In this document: piece after piece, positions 52,492 through 60,888 of the stretch | Position numbering within the stretch: the first letter of the stretch is position 1 | How the letters are laid out: each line of letters begins with the position of its first letter | NCBI GenBank assembly: GCA_003443635.1 | Contig: CP031964.1 | Coordinates: forward strand, 124,001-188,000 | DNA length: 64,000 nt | From: Flavobacteriaceae bacterium | Lineage (GTDB): Bacteria > Bacteroidota > Bacteroidia > Flavobacteriales > Flavobacteriaceae | Direction: 5' to 3' | The notes under the pieces: model-generated | The model's database searches: none | What the model saw: only the letters and a program-made list of their open reading frames with translations | Told to the model about the DNA's origin: nothing | Translations under genes and position numbers: made by a program

Positions 52492-53805
52492 ATGGATTTA
52501 AAAGAGAAATTAGTATCCTCGTTTTTAGCATTCGAAAACAAAGTCGATGTTAATGATTATGTACACGATATTAGAAGCGAAGCTATAAAAACATTTGAAG
52601 AAAAAGGATTTCCTTCTAAAAGAGAAGAAGCTTGGAAATACACCTCTTTAAATAGTGTATTAAAACACGATTATAGTGTGCTTTCTAATAAAGAAAATGC
52701 TATTGAATATAAAGAAGTAAAAAAGTATTTTCTTGACGATATCGATACTTATAAAGTCGTGTTTATAGATGGTGTATACTCTTCACATCTCTCGCAAACA
52801 ACTCATGAGGGGATGGATATTTGCTTAATGTCTTCGGCATTAACAAAGCCTAAATACAAAGCTGTAATTGAAAATTATTTTAATAAAATAGCAACTCAAG
52901 ATAGTTTAACATCATTAAATACTGCATTTACTAACGAAGGTGCTTACATTCATATCCCTAAAAATAAATTAGTAGAAAAACCTATCCAGATAGTCTACTT
53001 TTCTACAGGAAATGAAGTTGCAGCAATGACACAGCCAAGAAACTTGGTAGTAGTTGATGAGAACTCTCATGTTCAAATTATTGAGCGTCATCAGAGTTTA
53101 ACAGATAACCCTGTATTAACAAACAGTGTTACAGAGATTTTTGCAGACAAACGTGCTATTGTAGATTATTATAAAGTACAAAACGATAATTTAAATGCAT
53201 CGTTAATAGACAACACCTTTGTTAATCAACACAGTAACAGTATTTGCTCTGTACATACATTTTCATTTGGAGGGAAATTAACACGTAACAATCTTAATTT
53301 CTTTCAAAATGGCGAGCATATGGACTCCATCTTAAAAGGAATCACGATTATAGGTGGAAAACAACATGTTGACCACAATACTTTAGTACATCATATTGAA
53401 CCAAATTGTGAGAGTCATCAAGATTACAAAGGCATATTCGCAGATAAATCTATAGGTGTTTTTAATGGTAAGGTTATTGTTGAAAAAGAAGCGCAAAAAA
53501 CTAATGCATTTCAAGCCAATAACAACATATTAATAAGTGATAAAGCCACTATAAATACAAAACCTCAATTAGAAATTTTTGCAGACGATGTAAAATGTTC
53601 TCATGGCTGTACTATTGGTCAGTTAGACGAAAGCGCTATGTTTTATATGCGCTCACGTGGTATTGCAGAAAAAGAAGCCAAAGCTTTATTAATGTATGCT
53701 TTTAGTAATAACGTCCTGAGTTCTGTAAAAATTAACGAGCTAAAAAATCGAATCAATAAAATCATAGCAGGCAAGTTAGGTGTAAATATTGGATTTGACC
53801 TTTAG
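52492..53805 (+). CDS. sufD: Fe-S assembly scaffold subunit SufD
   Basis: A 437-residue SufD. It starts MDLKEKLVSSFLAFENK, with the family segment FPSKREEAWKYTSLNSVL (the SufD N-terminal EEWRYT-like motif). The C-terminal beta-helix carries TFSFGGKLTRNN and FADDVKCSHGCTIGQLDESAMFYMRSRGI, whose His/Cys line the cluster interface with SufB. The reading frame permits an upstream ATG (52480) inside a hairpin; I choose 52492 for a conventional N-terminus. The next gene, sufS, starts 89 nt later. Confidence 0.95.
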   Translation: MDLKEKLVSSFLAFENKVDVNDYVHDIRSEAIKTFEEKGFPSKREEAWKYTSLNSVLKHDYSVLSNKENAIEYKEVKKYFLDDIDTYKVVFIDGVYSSHLSQTTHEGMDICLMSSALTKPKYKAVIENYFNKIATQDSLTSLNTAFTNEGAYIHIPKNKLVEKPIQIVYFSTGNEVAAMTQPRNLVVVDENSHVQIIERHQSLTDNPVLTNSVTEIFADKRAIVDYYKVQNDNLNASLIDNTFVNQHSNSICSVHTFSFGGKLTRNNLNFFQNGEHMDSILKGITIIGGKQHVDHNTLVHHIEPNCESHQDYKGIFADKSIGVFNGKVIVEKEAQKTNAFQANNNILISDKATINTKPQLEIFADDVKCSHGCTIGQLDESAMFYMRSRGIAEKEAKALLMYAFSNNVLSSVKINELKNRINKIIAGKLGVNIGFDL

Positions 53806-53894
53806 GAGCTATTTCTTGCTATCCGTTATATCTTTTTTTGTTTATAATAAAGCAAAAAAAGGAGGTTACTACAATCAGTAATAAAAATAAAACA

Positions 53895-55109
53895 ATGCTG
53901 AACATTCAAAATATTCGAAACGATTTTCCCATCCTATCCAGAGAAGTTAATGGAAAACCCTTAGTATATTTTGATAATGCAGCGACTTCACAAACCCCTC
54001 AAATTGTTATTGATGCTATTGTAGATTATTATTCAAACTACAATGCTAATATACATCGTGGCGTACATACGTTAAGCCAAGAAGCAACAGATGCTTATGA
54101 GCAAGCGCGACAAAAAGTGCAAGCACATTTTAATGCAAAATATGCTCATGAGATTATCTTAACATCTGGTACAACACATAGCATTAATTTAATAGCTAAC
54201 GGATTTTCAGCATTTATAAAAAAAGGAGATGAAATTATTGTATCTGCTTTAGAGCATCACAGTAATATTGTGCCTTGGCAGATGCTTTGCGAACGTACAG
54301 GAGGTATTTTAAAGGTTATTCCAATGAACCAAGAGGGTGAATTGGTAATGGATACTTTTGATACATTGCTTTCTAACAAAACAAAACTGGTATTTGTTAA
54401 TCACGTTTCTAACGCATTAGGAACCGTAAATCCTATCGAAACCATTATTAAAAAAGCACACCAAGTAGGTGCAGCTGTATTAATAGATGGCGCACAAGCA
54501 TGCCCACATATCAAACCAGATGTACAAGCTTTGGATGTCGATTTTTATGTAGCATCTGCACATAAATTGTGTGGCCCAACTGGAGTAGGAATGCTTTATG
54601 GTAAAGAAGAGTGGTTAAATAAATTACCTCCATATCAAGGCGGAGGTGAAATGATTGCCGAGGTATCTTTCGAAAAAACCACCTATGCTGGCTTGCCTCA
54701 TAAATTTGAAGCAGGAACACCAAACATTTGTGGTGGTATTGCTTTTGGAGTAGCTTTAGATTATATGAATTCTATTGGTTTTGATAACATAGCTACCTAT
54801 GAAAATGAATTACTAGAATACGGGACAGAAAAGCTTTTAGAAATTAAAGGTTTAAAGATTTATGGTGTTTCAGAACATAAAACAGCTGTTATCTCTTTTA
54901 ATTTAGAAGGTATTCACCCTTACGATGTTGGAAGTATTGTAGATAAATTAGGGATTGCTGTTCGCACAGGGCATCATTGTGCTCAGCCAATTATGGATTT
55001 TTATTCTATCCCAGGTACAGTACGTGCTTCGTTTTCATTTTACAATACTAAAGCAGAAATAGATGCTTTAGTTGAAGCCGTTAAAAAGGCAAAAATGATG
55101 TTGTCTTAA
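53895..55109 (+). CDS. sufS: Cysteine desulfurase SufS
   Basis: A 404-residue group II cysteine desulfurase. The PLP lysine is in FYVASAHKLCGPTGVG, the substrate segment is LVYFDNAATSQTP, and the catalytic Cys is in RTGHHCAQPIMDFY. It takes sulfur from L-cysteine and passes it to SufE. The start is set at ATG 53895, since 19 upstream in-frame residues (Lys-rich) are not found in the family. It is followed by sufE after 78 nt. Confidence 0.96.
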   Translation: MLNIQNIRNDFPILSREVNGKPLVYFDNAATSQTPQIVIDAIVDYYSNYNANIHRGVHTLSQEATDAYEQARQKVQAHFNAKYAHEIILTSGTTHSINLIANGFSAFIKKGDEIIVSALEHHSNIVPWQMLCERTGGILKVIPMNQEGELVMDTFDTLLSNKTKLVFVNHVSNALGTVNPIETIIKKAHQVGAAVLIDGAQACPHIKPDVQALDVDFYVASAHKLCGPTGVGMLYGKEEWLNKLPPYQGGGEMIAEVSFEKTTYAGLPHKFEAGTPNICGGIAFGVALDYMNSIGFDNIATYENELLEYGTEKLLEIKGLKIYGVSEHKTAVISFNLEGIHPYDVGSIVDKLGIAVRTGHHCAQPIMDFYSIPGTVRASFSFYNTKAEIDALVEAVKKAKMMLS

Positions 55110-55139
55110 TTAAAGAAGTTCTATCAATTTCTAAAAACA

Positions 55140-55170
55140 TTGAAAAGCAATAATTCTTATTGTATTTTTG
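55140..55170 (+). promoter_or_regulatory. Internal promoter of the suf operon before sufE
   Basis: TTG (55140-55142), a 20-nt spacer, and TATTTTTG (55163-55170) match the Bacteroidetes pattern, 18 nt before the sufE GTG. It would allow sufE, DUF59 and downstream genes to be transcribed separately. Confidence 0.55.
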
Positions 55171-55187
55171 CATAAAATTATATTCTA

Positions 55188-55610
55188 GTGACTATACAAG
55201 AGATACAAAATGATATTGTTGACGAGTTTTCTATGTTTGAAGATTGGATGCAACGGTACGAATATATGATCGAACTTGGTAAGACTTTACCTTTAATTGC
55301 AGATGAACATAAAATAGAAGAAAATATTATAAAAGGATGCCAGAGTAAAGTTTGGGTTTACGCTCAAATGGATGCTGGTAATGTTGCTTTTACAGCAGAT
55401 AGCGATGCCATTATTACAAAAGGTATTATTGCTATTTTACTTCGTGTATTTTCAAATCAAAGTCCTCAGGATATTATTGATGCTAATACCGATTTTATTG
55501 ATAAAATAGGATTAAAAGAACATTTATCTCCTACCCGAGCAAATGGTTTGGTAAGTATGATAAAACAAATAAAAATGTATGCCATTGCATATCAAACACA
55601 ATTAAATTAA
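55188..55610 (+). CDS. sufE: Sulfur-accepting protein SufE
   Basis: A 140-residue SufE with the sulfur-carrying cysteine C51 (IIKGCQSKVWVYAQ), the family hallmark. It binds SufS, accepts persulfide and hands it to SufB. The start is GTG 55188. Its stop overlaps the start of the next gene by one base (TAATG), indicating translational coupling. A likely own promoter lies at 55140-55170. Confidence 0.95.
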   Translation: MTIQEIQNDIVDEFSMFEDWMQRYEYMIELGKTLPLIADEHKIEENIIKGCQSKVWVYAQMDAGNVAFTADSDAIITKGIIAILLRVFSNQSPQDIIDANTDFIDKIGLKEHLSPTRANGLVSMIKQIKMYAIAYQTQLN

Positions 55611-55936
55611 TGAGCACAACAGAAATAGACACACAAGAGTTAGGCGAGAAGATAGTTCGTGTTTTAAAAACCATTTACGATCCAGAAATACCTGTAGACA
55701 TTTACGAATTAGGGTTAATATACGATGTGTTTGTTAATGAAGATTATGATGTAAAAATCTTAATGACTTTAACAACACCTAATTGCCCAGTAGCAGAAAC
55801 ACTACCTCTTGAGGTAGAAGAAAAAGTTAAATCACTTAAAAACGTAAATTCATCTGAGGTAGAGATCACCTTCGATCCACCTTGGACTCAAGATCTAATG
55901 AGTGAAGAAGCCAAGTTAGAATTAGGAATGTTATAA
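55610..55936 (+). CDS. DUF59 / MIP18-family Fe-S assembly protein (SufT-like)
   Basis: A 108-residue protein: VLKTIYDPEIPVDIYELGLIYDV, MTLTTPNCPVAETLP (conserved Cys), and TFDPPWTQDLMSEEAKLELGM. This is the PaaD/MIP18 fold that helps deliver Fe-S clusters; next to suf it is often called SufT. The start overlaps the sufE stop by one base. DUF2480 follows after 52 nt. Confidence 0.9.
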   Translation: MSTTEIDTQELGEKIVRVLKTIYDPEIPVDIYELGLIYDVFVNEDYDVKILMTLTTPNCPVAETLPLEVEEKVKSLKNVNSSEVEITFDPPWTQDLMSEEAKLELGML

Positions 55937-55988
55937 TTAACTTTTTATCATTATTGAAGAGCAAGAACTTCATTATTTTTAATTAAAA

Positions 55989-56495
55989 ATGAAAGACGAA
56001 ATCATAAATCGCGTAGCGAATAGTAAACTCATCACTTTAGATTTAGAAGATTATTATCCTGAAGGAAAACGCATCATTTTTGATATTAAAGATTGGTTGT
56101 ACGAAGGTTTCGTGCTTCGTGAAAAAGAGTTCAGGCAAAAAGCTAAAGAATATGATTGGACCATACATCAAGATCAATACATCGCTCTAACTTGTAGTAC
56201 CGATGCAATTATTCCTGCTTGGGCTTATATTTTATTAACAACCGCTCTACAACCTTATGTTAAGCAAATTATTGTTGGTAATTTAGAACAATTAGAATCT
56301 TCAATTTATCAAAATATCATTAATAATCTAGATGTTTCTGAGTATCAAGATAAACCTGTTATTATAAAAGGGTGTTCTAACAAACCAGTGCCTAACAATG
56401 CATACTTGCAATTAACAATAAAGTTAATGTCAGTTGCCAAATCAATTATGTATGGAGAAGCTTGTTCTTCTGTACCGCTTTATAAACGTAAATAA
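55989..56495 (+). CDS. DUF2480 family protein
   Basis: A 168-residue cytosolic protein recognisable as DUF2480: LITLDLEDYYPEGKRIIFDIKDWLYEGFVLREKEFR, then CSTDAIIPAWAYILLTTALQPY and VIIKGCSNKPVPNNAYLQL. It is seen downstream of suf genes in many Flavobacteria, so a supporting role in Fe-S biology is possible but untested. It has conserved Cys residues that could bind metal. Confidence 0.82.
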   Translation: MKDEIINRVANSKLITLDLEDYYPEGKRIIFDIKDWLYEGFVLREKEFRQKAKEYDWTIHQDQYIALTCSTDAIIPAWAYILLTTALQPYVKQIIVGNLEQLESSIYQNIINNLDVSEYQDKPVIIKGCSNKPVPNNAYLQLTIKLMSVAKSIMYGEACSSVPLYKRK

Positions 56496-56582
56496 TTATT
56501 TTTTACAGTATCTTTATTCTCTATAATAAAAGTGATTATAATCACAACAAAAAACAAATAAACCAACCTTAAATCCTTTTTA

Positions 56583-57524
56583 ATGAAAAAAGTAATTCTA
56601 CTACTTGTATTAGGTATGAGTATCGTTATTACAAACGCACAAACCAAAGAAGAATTAAAAGCTCAAAAAGCTGAAAAACAAAAAATTGCAGATGCAGCTC
56701 AAGCAGAAGCTAATGCGTTACAAGCCAAGATAGATGCTTTACCAGGATGGCGAACTGGTATTTTTGGAACTATAGGAGGAAGCATTTCAGAATTTAGAAA
56801 CTCATTTGCTCAAGGAATTCCTAATAATTCTGCAGGAACCATTGGGTTTACGGTAAATGCTTATGCGAATTTAATTCAAGAAAAATATTTCTGGCGAAAC
56901 GCCCTTAATTTAAATTTAGCTTGGGTAAAGATAGATGATAGGGATGATCCAACAGATGATGATGGGTTTAGAGAATCTACAGATGTTTTTAATATCTCAT
57001 CGCTTTATGGAAGAAATATTAGTAAAACTTGGGCATTATCTGGTTTAGCAGAATACAGAACTACTTTGTTAAGTAATTTTAACGATCCTGGCTATTTAGA
57101 TTTAGGAGTTGGATTTACATGGACTCCTGCAAAAAATTTAGTAGTTGTAATACATCCTGGAAATTACAATTTTGTATTTAGTAATGGTGATAATGTTTTT
57201 AATTCGTCTTTAGGGGCAAAAATTGTTGCAGATTACACTCGTAAAATAGGAGCTATAAATTTTAAAACAAACCTATCTACCTTTATTAGTTACGAAGATA
57301 GTGATTTGTCTAATTGGACATGGAATAACTCGTTTGCCTATACACTTTGGAAAAAAATAGGTGTTGGTTTTGATTTTGGATTGAGAAGCAATAAACAAGA
57401 AGCTTTAAATTTTGCCTTAAGTCAAATAGATCCGTTAAACCCTCCAGCTGTAATCCCAAATTTTGATAATGTAGATAACGATTTACAAACGTATTGGACC
57501 TTAGGTTTAAGTTATTCGTTTTAA
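56583..57524 (+). CDS. DUF3078 outer-membrane protein
   Basis: A 313-residue secreted protein: signal peptide ending IVITNAQ, a Lys/Glu/Ala-rich helical segment (residues about 21-52), then beta-barrel-like sequence with FAQGIPNNSAGTIGFTVNAYANLIQEKYFWRNALNLNLAW and the terminal TYWTLGLSYSF aromatic end. It matches the DUF3078 pattern that often closes the suf neighbourhood in this family. Function is not known. Confidence 0.82.
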   Translation: MKKVILLLVLGMSIVITNAQTKEELKAQKAEKQKIADAAQAEANALQAKIDALPGWRTGIFGTIGGSISEFRNSFAQGIPNNSAGTIGFTVNAYANLIQEKYFWRNALNLNLAWVKIDDRDDPTDDDGFRESTDVFNISSLYGRNISKTWALSGLAEYRTTLLSNFNDPGYLDLGVGFTWTPAKNLVVVIHPGNYNFVFSNGDNVFNSSLGAKIVADYTRKIGAINFKTNLSTFISYEDSDLSNWTWNNSFAYTLWKKIGVGFDFGLRSNKQEALNFALSQIDPLNPPAVIPNFDNVDNDLQTYWTLGLSYSF

Positions 57525-57652
57525 AAGATTTTTACTCTTGTGAGGGAGAAACAGCTATAATTTAAGTTACAGAAAAGACCTGTATCGTTTAAAATAATAC
57601 CATACTCATAATCTTATTACTTTAGCAATCATATTAAACCATTACATATATC

Positions 57653-58549
57653 ATGAAACAGATAGTATCTTTTTTAATCGTTTTCTTTTTAATAAGCAAT
57701 TATATAACTGCTCAAAACTTTGATAATGTTACTATGAAATCTACAAAGATTACCGATAACATTTATATGTTGCAAGGTGCAGGTGGCAACATTGGATTAC
57801 TTATTGGTGAAGATGGTGTTTTTATGATTGACGATCAGTACAGGGAGTTAAGTGACAAAATAAAAAATGCAGTAACAGAAATTACTTCTCAACCTATAAA
57901 ATATGTATTTAATACACATTGGCATTTTGATCATGCAGGAAGCAATGAAGCTTTTGGCGAAAAAGCTCAAATTATAGCTCACAAAAATGTTAGAAAACGG
58001 CTTAAAGAAGATCATGTTATTACTCCGTTTGGATGGGATGTAAAAGCGTTAACAAAATCAGGGTGGCCAGTTATCACTTTTGATGAAGGGTTTAAAATGT
58101 ATTTAAATAATGAAGAAATTAATATGATCCATGGCCCTGCTGCACACACAGATGGAGATGCTTTTGTATTCTTTAAAGAAGCAAATGTTATTCATACAGG
58201 AGATATTTTTGTTCGTTATGGGTTTCCGTTTATCGATGCATATTCAGGAGGCTCTATTGATGGCATGATTGATATTCTTGAGAAAATTATTGAACTTTCT
58301 AATAACGAAACCGTAATTATTCCTGGTCATGGAGCATTATCAAAACAAGCAGATGTAAAAGAGGTTCGTAATATGCTTATTGAAACTAAAAAACTTATTT
58401 TAGATGCTAAAAATGAAGGACGTTCTAAAGAAGAGCTAATAGATTCCAATATTCTTTCTGCTTATTCTGAGCGTTGGAGTGGTAATTTTATTGACACTGG
58501 CCTTTTTATACAATTAGTATACGAAGGGTTTGAAAATAACAAATACTAA
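57653..58549 (+). CDS. Secreted metallo-beta-lactamase-fold hydrolase
   Basis: A 298-residue protein with signal peptide ending YITAQ. The MBL motif H89-W-H91-F-D93-H94 (FNTHWHFDHAGSNEAFG), HGPAAHTDGDAFVFF, HTGDIFVRYG and IIPGHGALS give a complete zinc site of the subclass B1/QuiP-like type. It hydrolyses an ester or amide bond; beta-lactamase activity itself is unproven. It is a single gene, convergent with hflX. Confidence 0.87.
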   Translation: MKQIVSFLIVFFLISNYITAQNFDNVTMKSTKITDNIYMLQGAGGNIGLLIGEDGVFMIDDQYRELSDKIKNAVTEITSQPIKYVFNTHWHFDHAGSNEAFGEKAQIIAHKNVRKRLKEDHVITPFGWDVKALTKSGWPVITFDEGFKMYLNNEEINMIHGPAAHTDGDAFVFFKEANVIHTGDIFVRYGFPFIDAYSGGSIDGMIDILEKIIELSNNETVIIPGHGALSKQADVKEVRNMLIETKKLILDAKNEGRSKEELIDSNILSAYSERWSGNFIDTGLFIQLVYEGFENNKY

Positions 58550-58568
58550 GTGCTTTTAATTAATAAAA

Positions 58569-59777
58569 TTATTCTTCTGTATAATCTGGGTATAAAAAAT
58601 GATTATAAGGAAAACGTGTAATGTGTATCTCGCGTACCTCATCATACACACGCTTCTTGAAATCTTCAAGGTTTTGCTTATTAAGCGCAGAGATAAACAA
58701 TGCATTATTACCTATTTTAGACATCCAAGTATTTTTCCATTCTTGTAGAGTATAATTGGCTTTTGTACGTTCATTAATTAAATCTGTATCGTCAAAAGGT
58801 TCTGGTTTATAAGTATCAATCTTATTAAATACCATTATCGTAGGTTTGTCTGCACTTTTAATTTCGCCTAAAATTTTATTTACTGACTCAATATGCTCTT
58901 CAAAATTAGGGTGAGAGATATCTACCACATGCAATAATAAATCGGCTTCTCTAACCTCATCTAATGTACTTTTAAATGATTCTACTAACTGTGTTGGAAG
59001 TTTACGTATAAACCCAACTGTATCGCTCATTAAAAAAGGAAGGTTTTGAATTACCACTTTACGTACCGTAGTATCTAATGTTGCAAACAGTTTGTTTTCT
59101 GCAAAAACCTGAGATTTACTAATAACGTTCATTAAAGTAGATTTACCCACATTAGTGTATCCTACTAATGCTACGCGAACCATTTTGCCACGGTTACCAC
59201 GCTGCACAGCCATCTGTTTGTCAATAGTTTTAATTTTATCTTTTAGCAATGATATTTTATCACGTACAATACGCCTATCCGTTTCAATCTCTGTTTCTCC
59301 AGGCCCACGCATTCCTATCCCCCCTTTTTGACGTTCAAGGTGTGTCCACATTCCTTTTAATCTTGGTAACAAATACTGACATTGTGCTAGTTCTACTTGG
59401 GTTCGTGCATAACTTGTTTGGGCACGTTGTGCAAAAATATCGAGAATAAGATTAGTACGATCAAGTACTTTACAATCTAATATTTTACTAATATTTCGTT
59501 CTTGCGCTGGTGATAATTCATCATCAAAAATAGCAGTTCCTACTTCATTATCTTTAATAAATTGCTCGACATCAGCCATTTTACCTGTTCCAATAAAGGT
59601 TTTAGGGTTAGGTATATCCATTTTTTGAGTAAAGCGTTTTATAACTTCGCCTCCTGCTGTATAAGTTAAAAACTCTAACTCATCTAAATACTCTTTAGAT
59701 TTTATTTCGTCTTGGTCTCTCGTAATAACACCTATAAGTACTGTTTTCTCTAAAGTGATGTCTACCTTTTCTATCAT
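58569..59777 (-). CDS. hflX: GTPase HflX
   Basis: A 402-residue ribosome-associated GTPase. The N-terminal HflX domain has LVNP-like FIGTGKMADVEQFI, LDRTNLILDIFAQRAQT and the glycine-rich GIGMRGPGETEIETDRR. The G domain has G1 GYTNVGKST, G3 DTVGFIRKLP and G4 NKID. It splits stalled 70S ribosomes in stress. ATG 59775-59777 is the start; the 20 upstream in-frame residues are not conserved. A -7 motif (TACATTTG, reverse of 59794-59801) lies just upstream. It is convergent with the MBL gene. Confidence 0.95.
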   Translation of the reverse strand: MIEKVDITLEKTVLIGVITRDQDEIKSKEYLDELEFLTYTAGGEVIKRFTQKMDIPNPKTFIGTGKMADVEQFIKDNEVGTAIFDDELSPAQERNISKILDCKVLDRTNLILDIFAQRAQTSYARTQVELAQCQYLLPRLKGMWTHLERQKGGIGMRGPGETEIETDRRIVRDKISLLKDKIKTIDKQMAVQRGNRGKMVRVALVGYTNVGKSTLMNVISKSQVFAENKLFATLDTTVRKVVIQNLPFLMSDTVGFIRKLPTQLVESFKSTLDEVREADLLLHVVDISHPNFEEHIESVNKILGEIKSADKPTIMVFNKIDTYKPEPFDDTDLINERTKANYTLQEWKNTWMSKIGNNALFISALNKQNLEDFKKRVYDEVREIHITRFPYNHFLYPDYTEE

Positions 59778-59793
59778 AGAATAATATAAGTTG

Positions 59794-59801
59794 CAAATGT
59801 A
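59794..59801 (-). promoter_or_regulatory. -7 element of hflX
   Basis: TACATTTG on the minus strand fits TAnnTTTG, about 17 nt before the hflX start; a TTG at the usual -33 distance is not clear. Confidence 0.45.
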
Positions 59802-59850
59802 CAAATTGAATAGTTTTGTTTTTAGTATTTTAGGCACTTAAATCCTTTAT

Positions 59851-60795
59851 ATGGCATCTAATTATCATACAATTGCGTTTTACAATATTGAAAACCTGTT
59901 TGATACTTTTAATGATAAATACACTCATGATGAGGATTTTTTATCTCATTCTGAAAAGCAATGGACTTCCAAACGCTATAAAAAGAAGCTTCGTAAAATA
60001 GGCTATGCTATTTCTAAAATAGGTTCTAAAAATTCAAAAACTTTACCAGCTATGGTTGGTCTTGCCGAAGTAGAAAACGAAATGGTTGTTGAAGATCTTA
60101 TTAACTCTAAGTTTTTAAAAGATAAAAACTACGATCTGGTACATTACGATTCATCTGATGAGCGTGGCATTGATGTGGCATTAATTTATGATACAACTCG
60201 ATTTGAGGTCACATATTCCGAAGCTTTTCCAGTCGAACTATTTGACGAGGAAGGGCAGCCAGATTATACACGTGATATTTTACTAGTAGAAGGTATTTTA
60301 AATAATGAAAAAATAAATGTTATTGTTAACCACTGGTCTTCTCGACGTGAAGGTGTGGAGTTAAGTGAACCAAAGCGTTTAATAGCATCTGCTAAAGTAG
60401 GTGAAATTATCACGCAGCTAAGAGAAAAAGATATTAATACTTCAATAATTATTATGGGTGATTTTAATGATAACCCTACAGATAAAAGCATTAAACAATT
60501 AGTAAATGCTCACGACTTGTATAATCCTATGGAGGGTTTATTATCTTATAACAAAGGAAGTTTAAACCACGATTTTAAATGGTATTTATTCGATCAAATT
60601 CTATTTTCTACAAACTTTTTCGAACACCAGCCTGGCACCCATAGCTTTTCTAATGCCAATGTATTTGATGCAGATTTTTTAAAGCAATTTAAAGGTAAAT
60701 ATAAAGGCAATCCCTTTAGAACTTATGTTTGGAAATTCTATAAAGGAGGCTATAGTGACCACTTCCCTGTATATATTAGACTGAAGAAAAACTGA
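59851..60795 (+). CDS. Endonuclease/exonuclease/phosphatase family protein
   Basis: A 314-residue EEP-fold hydrolase without a signal peptide. Motifs are AFYNIENLFDTFNDK (metal Asn), GLAEVENEMVV (Glu), IVNHWSSRR (His), IMGDFNDNPTD (Asp, Asn) and YSDHFPVYIRL (Asp-His). The family includes nucleases and inositol phosphatases; the target is open. It is divergent from hflX with a 73-nt gap. Confidence 0.88.
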   Translation: MASNYHTIAFYNIENLFDTFNDKYTHDEDFLSHSEKQWTSKRYKKKLRKIGYAISKIGSKNSKTLPAMVGLAEVENEMVVEDLINSKFLKDKNYDLVHYDSSDERGIDVALIYDTTRFEVTYSEAFPVELFDEEGQPDYTRDILLVEGILNNEKINVIVNHWSSRREGVELSEPKRLIASAKVGEIITQLREKDINTSIIIMGDFNDNPTDKSIKQLVNAHDLYNPMEGLLSYNKGSLNHDFKWYLFDQILFSTNFFEHQPGTHSFSNANVFDADFLKQFKGKYKGNPFRTYVWKFYKGGYSDHFPVYIRLKKN

Positions 60796-60888
60796 TATAC
60801 TAAAAGCATCTTTATAATATCAGTTCTGTTTTTGTTAATGAAAATATAATTTTTTAGTTGTAGTAAGTTATTTGCATAGTTTTATGTT

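Noticed and set aside
55945..55965. A weak 5-bp hairpin between DUF59 and DUF2480 genes
   Set aside because: Too short and not followed by a T-run.
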